NCBI GenBank assembly: GCA_025127975.1
Contig: JAHLYQ010000018.1
Span: 62,001 to 126,000, forward strand
Reading direction: 5' to 3'
From: Synechococcus sp. CS-1331
GTDB taxonomy: Bacteria > Cyanobacteriota > Cyanobacteriia > PCC-6307 > Cyanobiaceae
Length of the DNA: 64,000 nucleotides
Shown here: one piece after another, positions 25,633 to 33,663 of the stretch
Numbering within the stretch: position 1 is the stretch's first letter
Layout: every line of letters starts with the position of its first letter
The notes under the pieces: model-generated
Told to the model about the DNA's origin: nothing
Database searches by the model: none
What the model saw: only the letters and a program-made list of their open reading frames with translations
Translations under genes and position numbers: made by a program

Positions 25633-26658
25633 ATGGCTGCCGCCCTGCCCTCCCTGAGCCCTATTTGGCGCAACAGTCTGCGCATCTGGCTGGCCAGCAC
25701 CCTGACGATCGGGATCCTGTTTTGGTCTGGGCGCAACCACCTGCTGGGGCTGGCTCTGGTGATGGCTGTGTTGTTCGTGAATGAGAACGACCTCACCCCC
25801 GCCCGCAGCATTGGCCAGCTGGTGGCCGGAGCCTTAATCGGCATCCTCACGGCCATCGTGCTGCACGAGATATCCACCAGCTGGGTGGTGCTGGGCCTGG
25901 CAATCCTTATCACCGGTGTGCTGGTGCGCAGCCTGGGGCTGCTCAAAGGCCTGAGTACGGGGTATTTGAGCTGCTGGGCCGTGGAACTGATGCACCGCGG
26001 CAACCAGTTCAACTGGGCGATGATTTTTAACCTGGCCTTCGCGGCGGTGGTGGGCATCTTGATGGCGCAGATCGCCACCTGGGCCCTCTGGCCGCGCCGC
26101 CCCCTGCAACAGCTCCCTGCCCTGGAAGCCCGGATCGCCAGTCAGCTCGAGGCGCAAATCCTGGCCATGCAGCAGTGGCTGGATAGCGGCGGTGAGCCCC
26201 CAGCTGCCCTGCGCTCCCAGGATCTGCTGCCCAGCATTCAGCTTTTGCAACAGCTCCGCGACCAAAACCAGGGCCTTCCCATGCCCGCCCACACCCAACA
26301 CCAGCTGTCGCGCTGGGCCCAGGCCGGCAGCATCTGGCGACAGGTGTTACGCCAGTGGCTGCTGCTGGAGCCCCTGCTACGGCAGCTGGACACACCCCTG
26401 CCGGCAGACAGCCCCCAGCCCCTGCTCCGCAGCGCGCTCGCCAGCCTCGCCGGGACCTTAAAAACCCAGCCCACCGCCGCTCCAGCGCCAATCCTCTCAA
26501 GCCCAGCTCAAGATTGGCTGGAAGAAGCTGGGCGTCTGGTTGCCCCCCAGCCCCTACTGCTGGCCATCGGCCAGCAGTGCCAAGTGTTGAAACAGCTGCT
26601 CCACAGCCGGGCACTGCTCAGCGTGGGCCTGGCCCAGCTCTCGGCCTCGCAGGGATGA
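25633..26658 (+). CDS. FUSC-like membrane protein, A-type half, copy 2
   Basis: 341 residues from ATG 25633; a TTG at 25615 overlapping the tolC stop is an equally possible coupled start. Six helices: NSLRIWLASTLTIGILFWSG, LLGLALVMAVLFVNENDLTP, QLVAGALIGILTAIVL, WVVLGLAILITGVLVRSLGL, a KGLSTGYLSCWAV segment, and VVGILMAQIATWALWPRRP. This is the FUSC/ArAE membrane module followed by a cytosolic helical domain. It parallels the A-type half at 20397. The stop overlaps the start of the B-type half (26655). Confidence 0.75.
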   Translation: MAAALPSLSPIWRNSLRIWLASTLTIGILFWSGRNHLLGLALVMAVLFVNENDLTPARSIGQLVAGALIGILTAIVLHEISTSWVVLGLAILITGVLVRSLGLLKGLSTGYLSCWAVELMHRGNQFNWAMIFNLAFAAVVGILMAQIATWALWPRRPLQQLPALEARIASQLEAQILAMQQWLDSGGEPPAALRSQDLLPSIQLLQQLRDQNQGLPMPAHTQHQLSRWAQAGSIWRQVLRQWLLLEPLLRQLDTPLPADSPQPLLRSALASLAGTLKTQPTAAPAPILSSPAQDWLEEAGRLVAPQPLLLAIGQQCQVLKQLLHSRALLSVGLAQLSASQG

Positions 26659-27713
26659 CCCGCCCTGCCCTGCGGGACACCCTGCGCCTCGCTGCCACTG
26701 TGACGGTGGTGAACGGCTTCGCCAATCTCACCGGCCTGCCCTTTGCGCTCTACGCCTCCCTGGCGGTGCTGAGCGTCAGCGTAGGCAACTACGGCAACAC
26801 CCTCGAACTCGGCCGTCAGCGCTTGGTTGGCACCGCAATTGGCGCCATGGTGGTGTTCTTCGGCTACCGGGCCTGGGGGCATCTGCCGCTGGTGGTGGCG
26901 CTGCCGCTGGCCTTGCTACTAGCCCGGCTGATCGCCGGCTCGTTGCGGCTCACGGTGGGCTATGCGGTCTGCTGCTTTGTGGTGGTGATGGGCTGGCTGA
27001 CGCACGACCAGCAGCTCGACAGCTGGATCCCGCTGCGCTTGCTCTGGACCGCGTTCGGCATCCTGATGGCCCTGCTCAGCCTGCGCCTTTTCTGGCCGTC
27101 TAGAGCCCGGATCCATCAGCGCGAGGGGCTGCTGCAGCTGCTGGTGGATCTGGGACACACCCTGCTGCAGGTGGTGCAGAACCCGCCGGAAGCTATCCAA
27201 TCCCAGGCGCAACGTCGCCGCCAGCTAGGGCAGCAGATCCGTAGCCTGCGCACAAGCCTGCAAGGCCTGCGCGACCAACGCCAGGGCGCCCTGCTGGAAC
27301 TGGGAACACTGGCGAGCGAGCATCCTGTTGCACGGATGTGGGCACTGCTGGACCAGGCCAGCGAAGCCCTGATCCTGGATCTCGACGAGCTGCGGCGCCT
27401 GCCGAATGCCGACTGGCTGGGCTGGGGTCTACAGGTCGACTACGACGCAGGCCTGGCTTTTGTGCAGGGTGTGGTCGAGCGTTTGCTGAGCTGGCGACAG
27501 CAACTGAGCGATTCAACCCAGCTACAGCCACCGCCGAGCCAACCGCGTTCGGCGCTGTCCTTAGAGGCCCTGCAGTCGCCCGAATCCAATGCTGCGTACA
27601 CGCGGCTAAGTCCAGAGCAACTGCAACGGGTGGCCGCTCAGTTGATGGTGCTCAACCGCATGGATCACACCATGGAGAGCACCGAACGCCAATGGCGAGA
27701 GCTTGTGAGCTGA
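26655..27713 (+). CDS. FUSC-like membrane protein, B-type half, copy 2
   Basis: 352 residues from ATG 26655. Membrane block: LRLAATVTVVNGFANLTGLP, YASLAVLSVSVGNYGNTLEL, GRQRLVGTAIGAMVVFFGYR, LPLVVALPLALLLARLIAG, then LRLTVGYAVCCFVVVMGW and WTAFGILMALLSLRLFWPSR. The Gly-rich LGRQRLVGTAIGA is the FUSC hallmark after helix 2. The cytosolic tail ends QLQRVAAQLMVLNRMD, which is shared with the remnant at 22503-22935. It is coupled to the A-type half by a four-base overlap and converges on the HlyD transcript with a gap of 4 bases. Confidence 0.75.
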   Translation: MTRPALRDTLRLAATVTVVNGFANLTGLPFALYASLAVLSVSVGNYGNTLELGRQRLVGTAIGAMVVFFGYRAWGHLPLVVALPLALLLARLIAGSLRLTVGYAVCCFVVVMGWLTHDQQLDSWIPLRLLWTAFGILMALLSLRLFWPSRARIHQREGLLQLLVDLGHTLLQVVQNPPEAIQSQAQRRRQLGQQIRSLRTSLQGLRDQRQGALLELGTLASEHPVARMWALLDQASEALILDLDELRRLPNADWLGWGLQVDYDAGLAFVQGVVERLLSWRQQLSDSTQLQPPPSQPRSALSLEALQSPESNAAYTRLSPEQLQRVAAQLMVLNRMDHTMESTERQWRELVS

Positions 27714-27717
27714 GAAC

Positions 27718-27924
27718 TCAGGCGTTGGGCCGCGACGACCACCAGCGCTCCACGCGATAGAGGAGCACCACCAGCAGCACCACCAGCCAAAACCACAGCT
27801 CCGGCGGGTTGGCATTGAACAGGATCAGCAGCAGCACCACCTCGCTCACCAGCCAGGGGAACTCCTGCCGCAGCAGGGGGTTGCGGATCTGGAAACGGGG
27901 CTTGGCGTCCACGGGGCGGGTCAC
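27718..27924 (-). CDS. Small membrane protein downstream of the HlyD-like adaptor
   Basis: 68 residues starting at GTG 27924, which overlaps the stop of the HlyD-like gene (GTGA). One or two membrane helices: LVSEVVLLLILFNANP and PELWFWLVVLLVVLLYRVE, with a positively charged N-terminus (RPVDAKPRFQIRNPLLRQEF) and C-terminus (RWWSSRPNA). The tight coupling suggests a small subunit or assembly factor of the same export system. Not recognised as a named family. Confidence 0.65.
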   Translation of the reverse strand: MTRPVDAKPRFQIRNPLLRQEFPWLVSEVVLLLILFNANPPELWFWLVVLLVVLLYRVERWWSSRPNA

Positions 27925-29261
27925 GAAACAGTATTGGGCTGACGCAGGGAAGGCAGGTTCCAGCGCAGGTCGATCCAGGGAGTGCGGAAGCCACCGGTGA
28001 GGGAGCGCAGGCCTGGAATCACGTAGCTGATCGGCGAGCGCCACTCCACATAGGCGTGGGTCGACACCGTGAGGCCGTCGCGGATCGGGAACACACCGCT
28101 GCCCCCCGAGAGAGTCCAGCGGTAGCCATCCACGCTGGTGGGATCCCGCTCCAGCTCGATTTCGCTGCGCATCACCGGGCCGCTCTTGGTGAGTTCCTGG
28201 GCCAGCTGCGCGTTGCCGGTGGTGGTGGAGATGTCGTCTGCGGTTGCGGGCAGGGTCAGCACCTGGGTCACCTTGCCCACGATGCCGCCGAAGCGGCCGC
28301 GCTGGTTCCACTGCGGCACCACCTCCACCGGCAGCCCCAGGGGCAGGCGGCGGGCATCGGCGGGTGCGAAGTAGGCCACCACCCGCAGCGGGCGGTCCTT
28401 GGCGCTGGGTTGCTCAGGCCGGCCAATCGTGCCCAGCCGCTGGCCGGTGCCCACGGTTTGGCCCCCGATCACCTGCAGATCCAACACCGTGCCGTCCCGG
28501 TCGGCATGCACCTTGCCGTCGTAGCTGATCTTGGCTTCGGTCACCTGGATCTCACGCTTGAGATCGTCGATCTGATAGCGGCGCTGCAGGGCCTGGGTTT
28601 CGATGCTGAGCTTCACCTGCTGGTAGTTGGTCACCACGTTCTTCTCGTTGATCTTCACGTCATCGAGATTGACGCTGGTGCTGGTGAGCCCCTGCTCCGC
28701 TGACACCACCTCGGTCGAGAGCGGCGCCACCACCTCGCGCTTGGCCAGCCAATCGAGGTTGCGCAATTTTCTGGAGTAGGTCGACTGCAGTTCGCCGTAG
28801 CGACGGCGATCTTCGGAATACTTGGCCAGAGATGTATCTAGGGCCCGCTTCTCGGTGAGCAAGCGCAAGGCATCGCGCTCATCGAGCTGGGCGTTGTGCC
28901 GCTGCAGCTGGCGCAGGTTGCCGCGCTGCTGGTCGAGCTGGCGCTCCAGCACCGGCAGATACAGCTGCATCAGCACCTGGCCGCGCGCCACCGACTCACC
29001 CTCCTTCACAAACACCTCCCGCACCTGGCCGCCGGCACGGGCGTTGAGGATGCCGGCGTTGTTGGGGTAGATCAGCACGCCCATGCCTTCCACCTCGGTG
29101 GGCACGGGCCAGAACAGGGCCCAGAGCACCAACACACCGCCCACCCCCGACAGGCTCACGCCCACCTGGTTGTGATCGCTCAGCCCCTGCCAGCGGGCCT
29201 GCAAGCGCTGAAACGGGCCGCGATGGCTGGGCGCCGCGGCGGTGGGGCTGGCCTGGGTCAT
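27921..29261 (-). CDS. HlyD-family periplasmic adaptor, NHLM bacteriocin-export-like
   Basis: 446 residues. One N-terminal helix (VGVSLSGVGGVLVLWALFWP, residues 33-52), a barrel-sandwich lipoyl half (GILNARAGGQVREVFVKEGE followed by SVARGQVLMQL), a long coiled coil (about residues 105-235), the second lipoyl half (SYDGKVHADRDGTVLDLQVI) and a C-terminal beta barrel. The ending, with SEIELERDPTSVDGYRW, SGGSGVFPIRDGLTVST and ISYVIPGLRS, resembles the NHLM secretion-protein branch (TIGR03794-like, from memory). No LanM, peptidase-ABC or precursor gene is nearby, so it more likely pairs with the FUSC halves and TolC here. Confidence 0.82.
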   Translation of the reverse strand: MTQASPTAAAPSHRGPFQRLQARWQGLSDHNQVGVSLSGVGGVLVLWALFWPVPTEVEGMGVLIYPNNAGILNARAGGQVREVFVKEGESVARGQVLMQLYLPVLERQLDQQRGNLRQLQRHNAQLDERDALRLLTEKRALDTSLAKYSEDRRRYGELQSTYSRKLRNLDWLAKREVVAPLSTEVVSAEQGLTSTSVNLDDVKINEKNVVTNYQQVKLSIETQALQRRYQIDDLKREIQVTEAKISYDGKVHADRDGTVLDLQVIGGQTVGTGQRLGTIGRPEQPSAKDRPLRVVAYFAPADARRLPLGLPVEVVPQWNQRGRFGGIVGKVTQVLTLPATADDISTTTGNAQLAQELTKSGPVMRSEIELERDPTSVDGYRWTLSGGSGVFPIRDGLTVSTHAYVEWRSPISYVIPGLRSLTGGFRTPWIDLRWNLPSLRQPNTVS

Positions 29262-29279
29262 GGCACCTATTTTGCAGGA

Positions 29280-30365
29280 TTAAAAGGCAGCTGTCAGGCC
29301 CAGCTGTTGCAGGCGCCGCGTTGCCGCAGCTGCCGGCGCGCCCTCCAAGGCCAGGGCCTGGGCCAGTAGGGGCGCCAGCACCGGCACCTGGCTAAAGCCC
29401 GCACTAAAGCCGGTGAACAGCCACAACCCAGGTGCCCCTGCCAGCGGTCCCACCAGGGGCAAGCCCTCACTGCAGAAGGCCACGGGCGCCTGGCGCAGAT
29501 GGCCGGGCAGGGCCGCCAGCGGCGCCCCCCAGGCTTGGGCCGCCAGCTCTTGGCGCAGGTGCCCCTCCACTTCTTCAGGCGGTGGCGCTGCCCTCAGCTC
29601 CAGCTCCGGTCGCACCAGGGTGTGCTGGCCCAGCAGGGCCCCAGGGCCCCAGGGCACCAGGCCCCCATCCACCAGCCACTCCGGTTGGTCCAGGCAGGCG
29701 GCGCGGCGCTCCAGCGCGACCCGCCCAAAGCTGGGCGGCAGCCAGGCGGCGGCGCGGCCCAGGCTTGGCGGGTAGGCGGGTAGCTCCAGCACTGCTGCCC
29801 AGCTACTGCGCAGGCGGGAGGGCAGGGCCGGCCAGAGCTGGCGGCAGTGGGCGCCAGCGGCCAGCACCAGCTGGGGGGCCTGCAGGTCGCTGCCATCGCT
29901 GAGGTGCAGCTGCCAACCTTGCGGCGACTGGCGCTCCAGGCGTTCCAGCCGGGCCGGGCGGCACCTCACCCCCGCGGCCGCCAGCAGCAGCGGCAGGCGC
30001 GCCACCAGCACGGCGGTGTCCACCTGGGCGAATGGCAGCGGCCACCAGGCACTCAGCGCCCCCAAGCCGGTGCCGCCAGCCTGCACCCGCAAGCGGCAGG
30101 GTCGCCAGCCCAGGTCACCATGACGTTCTTGCAGGCGGCGCCAATGTTTGGAAGCCCCCGCCGCCAGCCGGGCCAGGGGGGTGGCCGCCAGGGGCCAGCC
30201 CGGCAGGGCGCCATAGCTGATCCCCGTAGCCGAATCCGCCCCTGCGGGGCCCGGGGCATCGATGAGGCTCACCGAGGCCCCTAGGTTCCGCAACTCCAGA
30301 GCCAACAGACACCCTGCCAAGCCACCGCCAACAATCACCACATCGGCAGGGGCCGCAACCGTCAC
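29280..30365 (-). CDS. FAD-dependent oxidoreductase (DAO family)
   Basis: 361 residues. N-terminal dinucleotide-binding fold VVIVGGGLAGCLLALELRNL with the acidic residue at the end of strand 2 (VSLIDAPG), typical of D-amino-acid-oxidase-like flavoproteins (glycine oxidase, sarcosine oxidase, MnmC C-domain). SATGISYGALPGWP is the usual flavin-contact stretch, QLVLAAGAHCRQLWP follows, and the C-terminal FAD contact is LWLFTGFSAGFSQVPVLAPL. The substrate is unknown. The start overlaps the cyanoP-like gene by four bases. Confidence 0.83.
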   Translation of the reverse strand: MTVAAPADVVIVGGGLAGCLLALELRNLGASVSLIDAPGPAGADSATGISYGALPGWPLAATPLARLAAGASKHWRRLQERHGDLGWRPCRLRVQAGGTGLGALSAWWPLPFAQVDTAVLVARLPLLLAAAGVRCRPARLERLERQSPQGWQLHLSDGSDLQAPQLVLAAGAHCRQLWPALPSRLRSSWAAVLELPAYPPSLGRAAAWLPPSFGRVALERRAACLDQPEWLVDGGLVPWGPGALLGQHTLVRPELELRAAPPPEEVEGHLRQELAAQAWGAPLAALPGHLRQAPVAFCSEGLPLVGPLAGAPGLWLFTGFSAGFSQVPVLAPLLAQALALEGAPAAAATRRLQQLGLTAAF

Positions 30366-30943
30366 ACCAACAGGGTGAAGGAGGAAACCACCAGGTGGAA
30401 CATGTCCTTCACCTTGCTCCAGCGGATTTCGTTGGTGCTGGCCGCAAAGGTGTAGAGCCGGCCGCGATCGAGCACCACCGTGGCCAGCTCGTGGCGGTCG
30501 CGGTCTTCGAGGTGCACGGCGTATTCGAGGTCGTAGAAGGTGCGGGGCCCCTCCTGGCGCTCGGAGGCCTCCACCAGTTCCGCCGCCCGGCCGCTGCCTT
30601 CAGGGGCGATCACGGTGCGGCGCAGCTGTTCGCCTACGGCAACGGCGCTGCCCAGTTTCTCCAGGTCGTTGGTGGGGTTGACCTCGGAGATCACCAGGCT
30701 GAGGGTCTCATCACTGTTGATCAGGTCGTGGAACACCACCTGGGGACCGCCGCTCACCTGCACCCGGGTCCAGCCGGTGGGATAGAGGAAGGCATAGCGG
30801 CCATCGGGGCTCTGAAAGCTGTTCAATCCGGCGGCTGAGGCGCTGCAGGCCGTCAGCAGCCCGGTCAGCAGCCCCGCCAGCAGCAGGGCAACCAGGCGGG
30901 GCAGGGGGGAGGGAAGACCGGCCCCTTTGCGGGTTTCAGCCAT
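30362..30943 (-). CDS. PsbP-like photosystem II lipoprotein (CyanoP)
   Basis: 193 residues. A hydrophobic signal (LVALLLAGLLTGLLT) ends in the lipobox LLTACS, so the mature protein is probably lipid-anchored at Cys33 in the thylakoid lumen. The PsbP fold is recognised from LNSFQSPDGRYAFLYPTGWT, then VSGGPQVVFHDLINSDETLS, SEVNPTNDLEKLGSAVAVGE and a YDLEYAVHLEDRDRHELATV stretch. CyanoP assists early photosystem II assembly in known cyanobacteria. It forms an operon with the downstream flavoprotein gene. Confidence 0.88.
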   Translation of the reverse strand: MAETRKGAGLPSPLPRLVALLLAGLLTGLLTACSASAAGLNSFQSPDGRYAFLYPTGWTRVQVSGGPQVVFHDLINSDETLSLVISEVNPTNDLEKLGSAVAVGEQLRRTVIAPEGSGRAAELVEASERQEGPRTFYDLEYAVHLEDRDRHELATVVLDRGRLYTFAASTNEIRWSKVKDMFHLVVSSFTLLV

Positions 30944-31010
30944 GGCGACGGCAAATGCTTGGCGCCATTCTGCTGGGCCGCCAGCATGGGCCCGATCGCC
31001 CCCAGTTCCG

Positions 31011-31667
31011 ATGCCCCGCAGGCCTACCTGGGTCGACCGGCAACAACGTCGCCACGACTCCCCCTTTTTCCAGCTGCTGGATAACTCCTTTCTCTTCCGC
31101 CTGGCCCTCTCGGCCGCCGGCGCCCTGACCCTGCTGCTGGTGGTGAACAGCTACGCCACCTGCCGCAACAACCAATGGGCCAAAGGCTGCTTCTGGCGGG
31201 ATGCGGAAGCCCTGATCAGTGTGGGCAATGTGGAGTCACTGAGCATCGTGACGGCCGCTTTCCTCTATGTGCTCGAGGGCCAAAAGCGCAAACAGCGGGA
31301 AAATATTGAGGCCTATGAGCTGCTGAAAACCTGCAATGAGTCGGGTGCCCGCTGGCTGATCGGGCGCATCCAAGCGCTGGAGATCCTCAACCGCGCCGGC
31401 CTGCCCCTCGACGGCCAAAATCTGGCTGGCTTTGACCTGCACAACCTGCATGCCCCCGGGGGCCACTGGCATCAGGTCAACCTGGAGCAAAGCGTTTTGC
31501 GCAACGCCAACCTGGCCGGCACCGACCTCACGGGCACCAACCTGCGCGGCGCCGATCTGCGTGGTGCCGACCTGCGGCACGCCATCCTGCGCAACGCGAT
31601 CCTGGAGGGCGCCGACCTAGGCGGGACAAACCTGCCTAAATTCAGCCCACTTGCGGCGAATCGCTGA
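31011..31667 (+). CDS. Membrane-anchored pentapeptide-repeat protein
   Basis: 218 residues from ATG 31011. Two N-terminal helices ([19 protein letters not shown] and [17 protein letters not shown]) are followed by a polar segment and then pentapeptide repeats of the A(D/N)LxG type: [61 protein letters not shown]. These build a right-handed quadrilateral beta helix. Cyanobacteria carry many such proteins of unknown use. The frame extends upstream to 30927 but the start at 31011 gives a normal N-terminus. It overlaps the likely start of recR. Confidence 0.85.
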   Translation: MPRRPTWVDRQQRRHDSPFFQLLDNSFLFRLALSAAGALTLLLVVNSYATCRNNQWAKGCFWRDAEALISVGNVESLSIVTAAFLYVLEGQKRKQRENIEAYELLKTCNESGARWLIGRIQALEILNRAGLPLDGQNLAGFDLHNLHAPGGHWHQVNLEQSVLRNANLAGTDLTGTNLRGADLRGADLRHAILRNAILEGADLGGTNLPKFSPLAANR

Positions 31668-32263
31668 GCGGCTTCACGCGCCCGTTGGCCCGGCTGATTG
31701 ACCAGTTCGAGCGACTGCCGGGCATCGGCCCCCGTACAGCCCAGCGGCTTGCCCTGCACCTGTTGCGCCAGCCGGAGGAGCAGATTCGCAGCTTCGCTGA
31801 CGCCCTGCTGGCCGCCCGCAGCCAGGTGGGCCAGTGCCAGCGCTGCTTCCATCTCTCGGCCGAGCCGTTCTGTGAGATCTGCCGCAACGACGAGCGCAGC
31901 AACGGCCAGCTGTGTGTGGTGGCAGATTCCCGCGACCTGCTGGCGATGGAGCGCACCCGGGAATTCAAGGGGCACTACCACGTGCTCTGCGGCTTGATCT
32001 CGCCAATGGATGGCATTGGCCCCGAACTGCTCCAGATCCAGCCCCTGGTGCGCCGGGTGGATGCCGAGCAGATCAGCGAGGTGATCCTGGCTCTCACCCC
32101 GAGTGTGGAGGGGGATACCACCAGTCTCTACCTGGCCCGCCTGCTCAAGCCCTTCACGATGGTGAGCCGCATCGCCTATGGCCTACCGGTGGGCAGTGAG
32201 CTGGAATATGCCGACGAAGTCACCCTGGCCCGCGCCTTTGAGGGGCGTCGAGCCGTCGAATGA
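31664..32263 (+). CDS. recR: Recombination protein RecR
   Basis: About 199 residues. RecR loads RecA at gaps with RecF/RecO. Marks: [20 protein letters not shown] helix-hairpin-helix, zinc finger CQRCF...CEIC, Toprim part [16 protein letters not shown] with [19 protein letters not shown], and [20 protein letters not shown]. Start: the frame lacks ATG or GTG. TTG 31685 cuts into the family N-terminus, whereas CTG 31664, overlapping the upstream stop as CTGA, gives [15 protein letters not shown], matching the expected end. A CTG start by translational coupling is my preferred reading. The stop overlaps lipA (ATGA). Confidence 0.93.
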   Translation: MSGFTRPLARLIDQFERLPGIGPRTAQRLALHLLRQPEEQIRSFADALLAARSQVGQCQRCFHLSAEPFCEICRNDERSNGQLCVVADSRDLLAMERTREFKGHYHVLCGLISPMDGIGPELLQIQPLVRRVDAEQISEVILALTPSVEGDTTSLYLARLLKPFTMVSRIAYGLPVGSELEYADEVTLARAFEGRRAVE

Positions 32264-33171
32264 GCTCCCCATCTCGCTACAGCGCCATTGCCCCCGAACA
32301 GCGGTTGCCGCCCTGGCTGCGCCGTCCCGTCGGGACTGCTTCCCAGCTGGAGGCCGTGCAGGGGGTGGTCAAACAACAGCGGCTGCATACGATCTGCGAG
32401 GAGGGCCGCTGCCCCAACCGGGCCGAGTGCTACGCCGCCGGCACGGCCACCTTCCTTTTGGGGGGGCCTATCTGCACCCGCAGCTGCGCCTTCTGCCAGG
32501 TGGACAAGGGCCAGGCCCCTGCTCCGCTCGACGCCGCTGAGGCGGAGCGGGTGGCCGCGGCGGTGGCCAGCCTCCAGCTCTCCTATGTGGTGCTCACGGC
32601 CGTGGCCCGTGACGATCTGGCCGACCACGGCGCCTGCCTGTTCACAGCCACCATGGCCGCCATTCGCCGCAGCCGCCCGGGGACGGCGATCGAGGTGCTC
32701 ACACCCGACTTCTGGGGCGGCCATCGCGACGAAGCGGACGGCTTGGCGGCCCAACGGCAGCGGCTGGCCGCAGTGCTGGCCGCCGAACCGGTGTGCTTCA
32801 ACCACAACCTGGAAACCGTTGAACGCCTGCAGGGGGAGGTGCGCCGCGGCGCCACCTACCGCCGCTCCCTGGCCCTGTTGGCCGCAGCCCGCCAGCTGGC
32901 ACCCCAGATCCCCACCAAGAGTGGCCTGATGCTGGGGCTGGGTGAAACCCAGGAGGAGGTGGTGCAGACGCTGCAGGACCTGCGCAGCGTTGATTGTCAG
33001 CGCCTCACCCTGGGGCAATACTTGCGCCCATCCCTCGCCCACATCCCGGTTGCCCGCTACTGGACTCCGGCAGAATTCGAGGAGCTGGGCGTCATCGCCA
33101 GGGAGCTGGGCTTTCAACAGGTGCGCAGCGGGCCGCTGGTGCGCAGCAGCTATCACGCCGAGGCAGCATGA
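32260..33171 (+). CDS. lipA: Lipoyl synthase (second-type cyanobacterial LipA)
   Basis: 303 residues. A radical SAM enzyme that inserts two sulfurs into protein-bound octanoate. It shows the N-terminal auxiliary cluster cysteines [20 protein letters not shown], the radical SAM motif CTRSCAFC (residue about 72) and the family stretches [47 protein letters not shown] and [14 protein letters not shown]. The C-terminal RSSYHAE holds the conserved R-S-S-Y. Cyanobacteria usually carry two lipA genes; which one this is cannot be told with certainty. Coupled to recR. Confidence 0.93.
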   Translation: MSSPSRYSAIAPEQRLPPWLRRPVGTASQLEAVQGVVKQQRLHTICEEGRCPNRAECYAAGTATFLLGGPICTRSCAFCQVDKGQAPAPLDAAEAERVAAAVASLQLSYVVLTAVARDDLADHGACLFTATMAAIRRSRPGTAIEVLTPDFWGGHRDEADGLAAQRQRLAAVLAAEPVCFNHNLETVERLQGEVRRGATYRRSLALLAAARQLAPQIPTKSGLMLGLGETQEEVVQTLQDLRSVDCQRLTLGQYLRPSLAHIPVARYWTPAEFEELGVIARELGFQQVRSGPLVRSSYHAEAA

Positions 33172-33209
33172 CGGCTGCCTCCTGAAGCCCACCTGACCAA
33201 CACCACCCC

Positions 33210-33374
33210 ATGAGCCAATACAACACCCCCCATTTCGTGGCAGCCCAGCTCGAAGACGGCTGGATGCTTCAATCCGAGCACGTGACGAAACTTCAAAATG
33301 GTGATTGGATCCTCGATCGAGAAGAATTGGAGGAACTATCAGGGCTGCTGCAAACATTGCTCAGCCAGAGTTAA
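33210..33374 (+). CDS. Small acidic protein of unknown function
   Basis: 54 residues: begins MSQYNTPHFVAAQLEDGWML, continues with EHVTKLQNGDWILDREELEE and ends LLQTLLSQS. Acidic, no signal or membrane segment. The start is 38 bases after lipA. Lower GC codon choice at the 3' end and an intact frame with sensible composition support coding. Function unknown. Confidence 0.5.
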   Translation: MSQYNTPHFVAAQLEDGWMLQSEHVTKLQNGDWILDREELEELSGLLQTLLSQS

Positions 33375-33417
33375 GGAAGCGCTGACCCAGCTCTGATTTA
33401 GCTTCCCATTTTATGGG
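33375..33417 (+). terminator. Putative transcription terminator after the small acidic gene
   Basis: GGAAGC (33375-33380) pairs with GCTTCC (33401-33406) around a 20-base loop and is followed by CATTTTAT. A second small hairpin, CCCAT-TTT-ATGGG (33405-33417), overlaps. Together they could end the recR-lipA transcript; the stem is short, so this is tentative. Between here and the porin gene (33664) I see no other gene, although the porin frame is open from TTG 33571. Confidence 0.3.
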
Positions 33418-33663
33418 ACACCTTTGCCATTCTTGAGCATGGCTATCAGCCCTGGAGGTGCAATAAGCCTATTATTTTGCGGTTTTTGACTTCGCCCTGC
33501 CCAGGGCCATTGTTCCCTTGGCCTCGTCACTACGGCGCAGACCTGCTTACCTGACCAGCCGTCCCTGCGATTGTCTTCGCCGCTGCAGCCAGCAATACTT
33601 GCCGCGAGTGCTGGCTCCCCACGCCAGGGATCCTGTTCTGCAGGGCTCAAACGGTTGCCAATC

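Noticed and set aside
3859..29261. A lanthipeptide or NHLM bacteriocin cluster, suggested by a Nif11-like gene and the NHLM-like adaptor
   Set aside because: The two genes are 24 kb apart, no LanM-like enzyme, peptidase-ABC transporter or precursor with a double-glycine site is present, and the adaptor sits with FUSC/TolC genes.
32176..33357. Reverse-strand 393-codon frame over recR/lipA
   Set aside because: Antisense to lipA, which is certain from its radical SAM motif.
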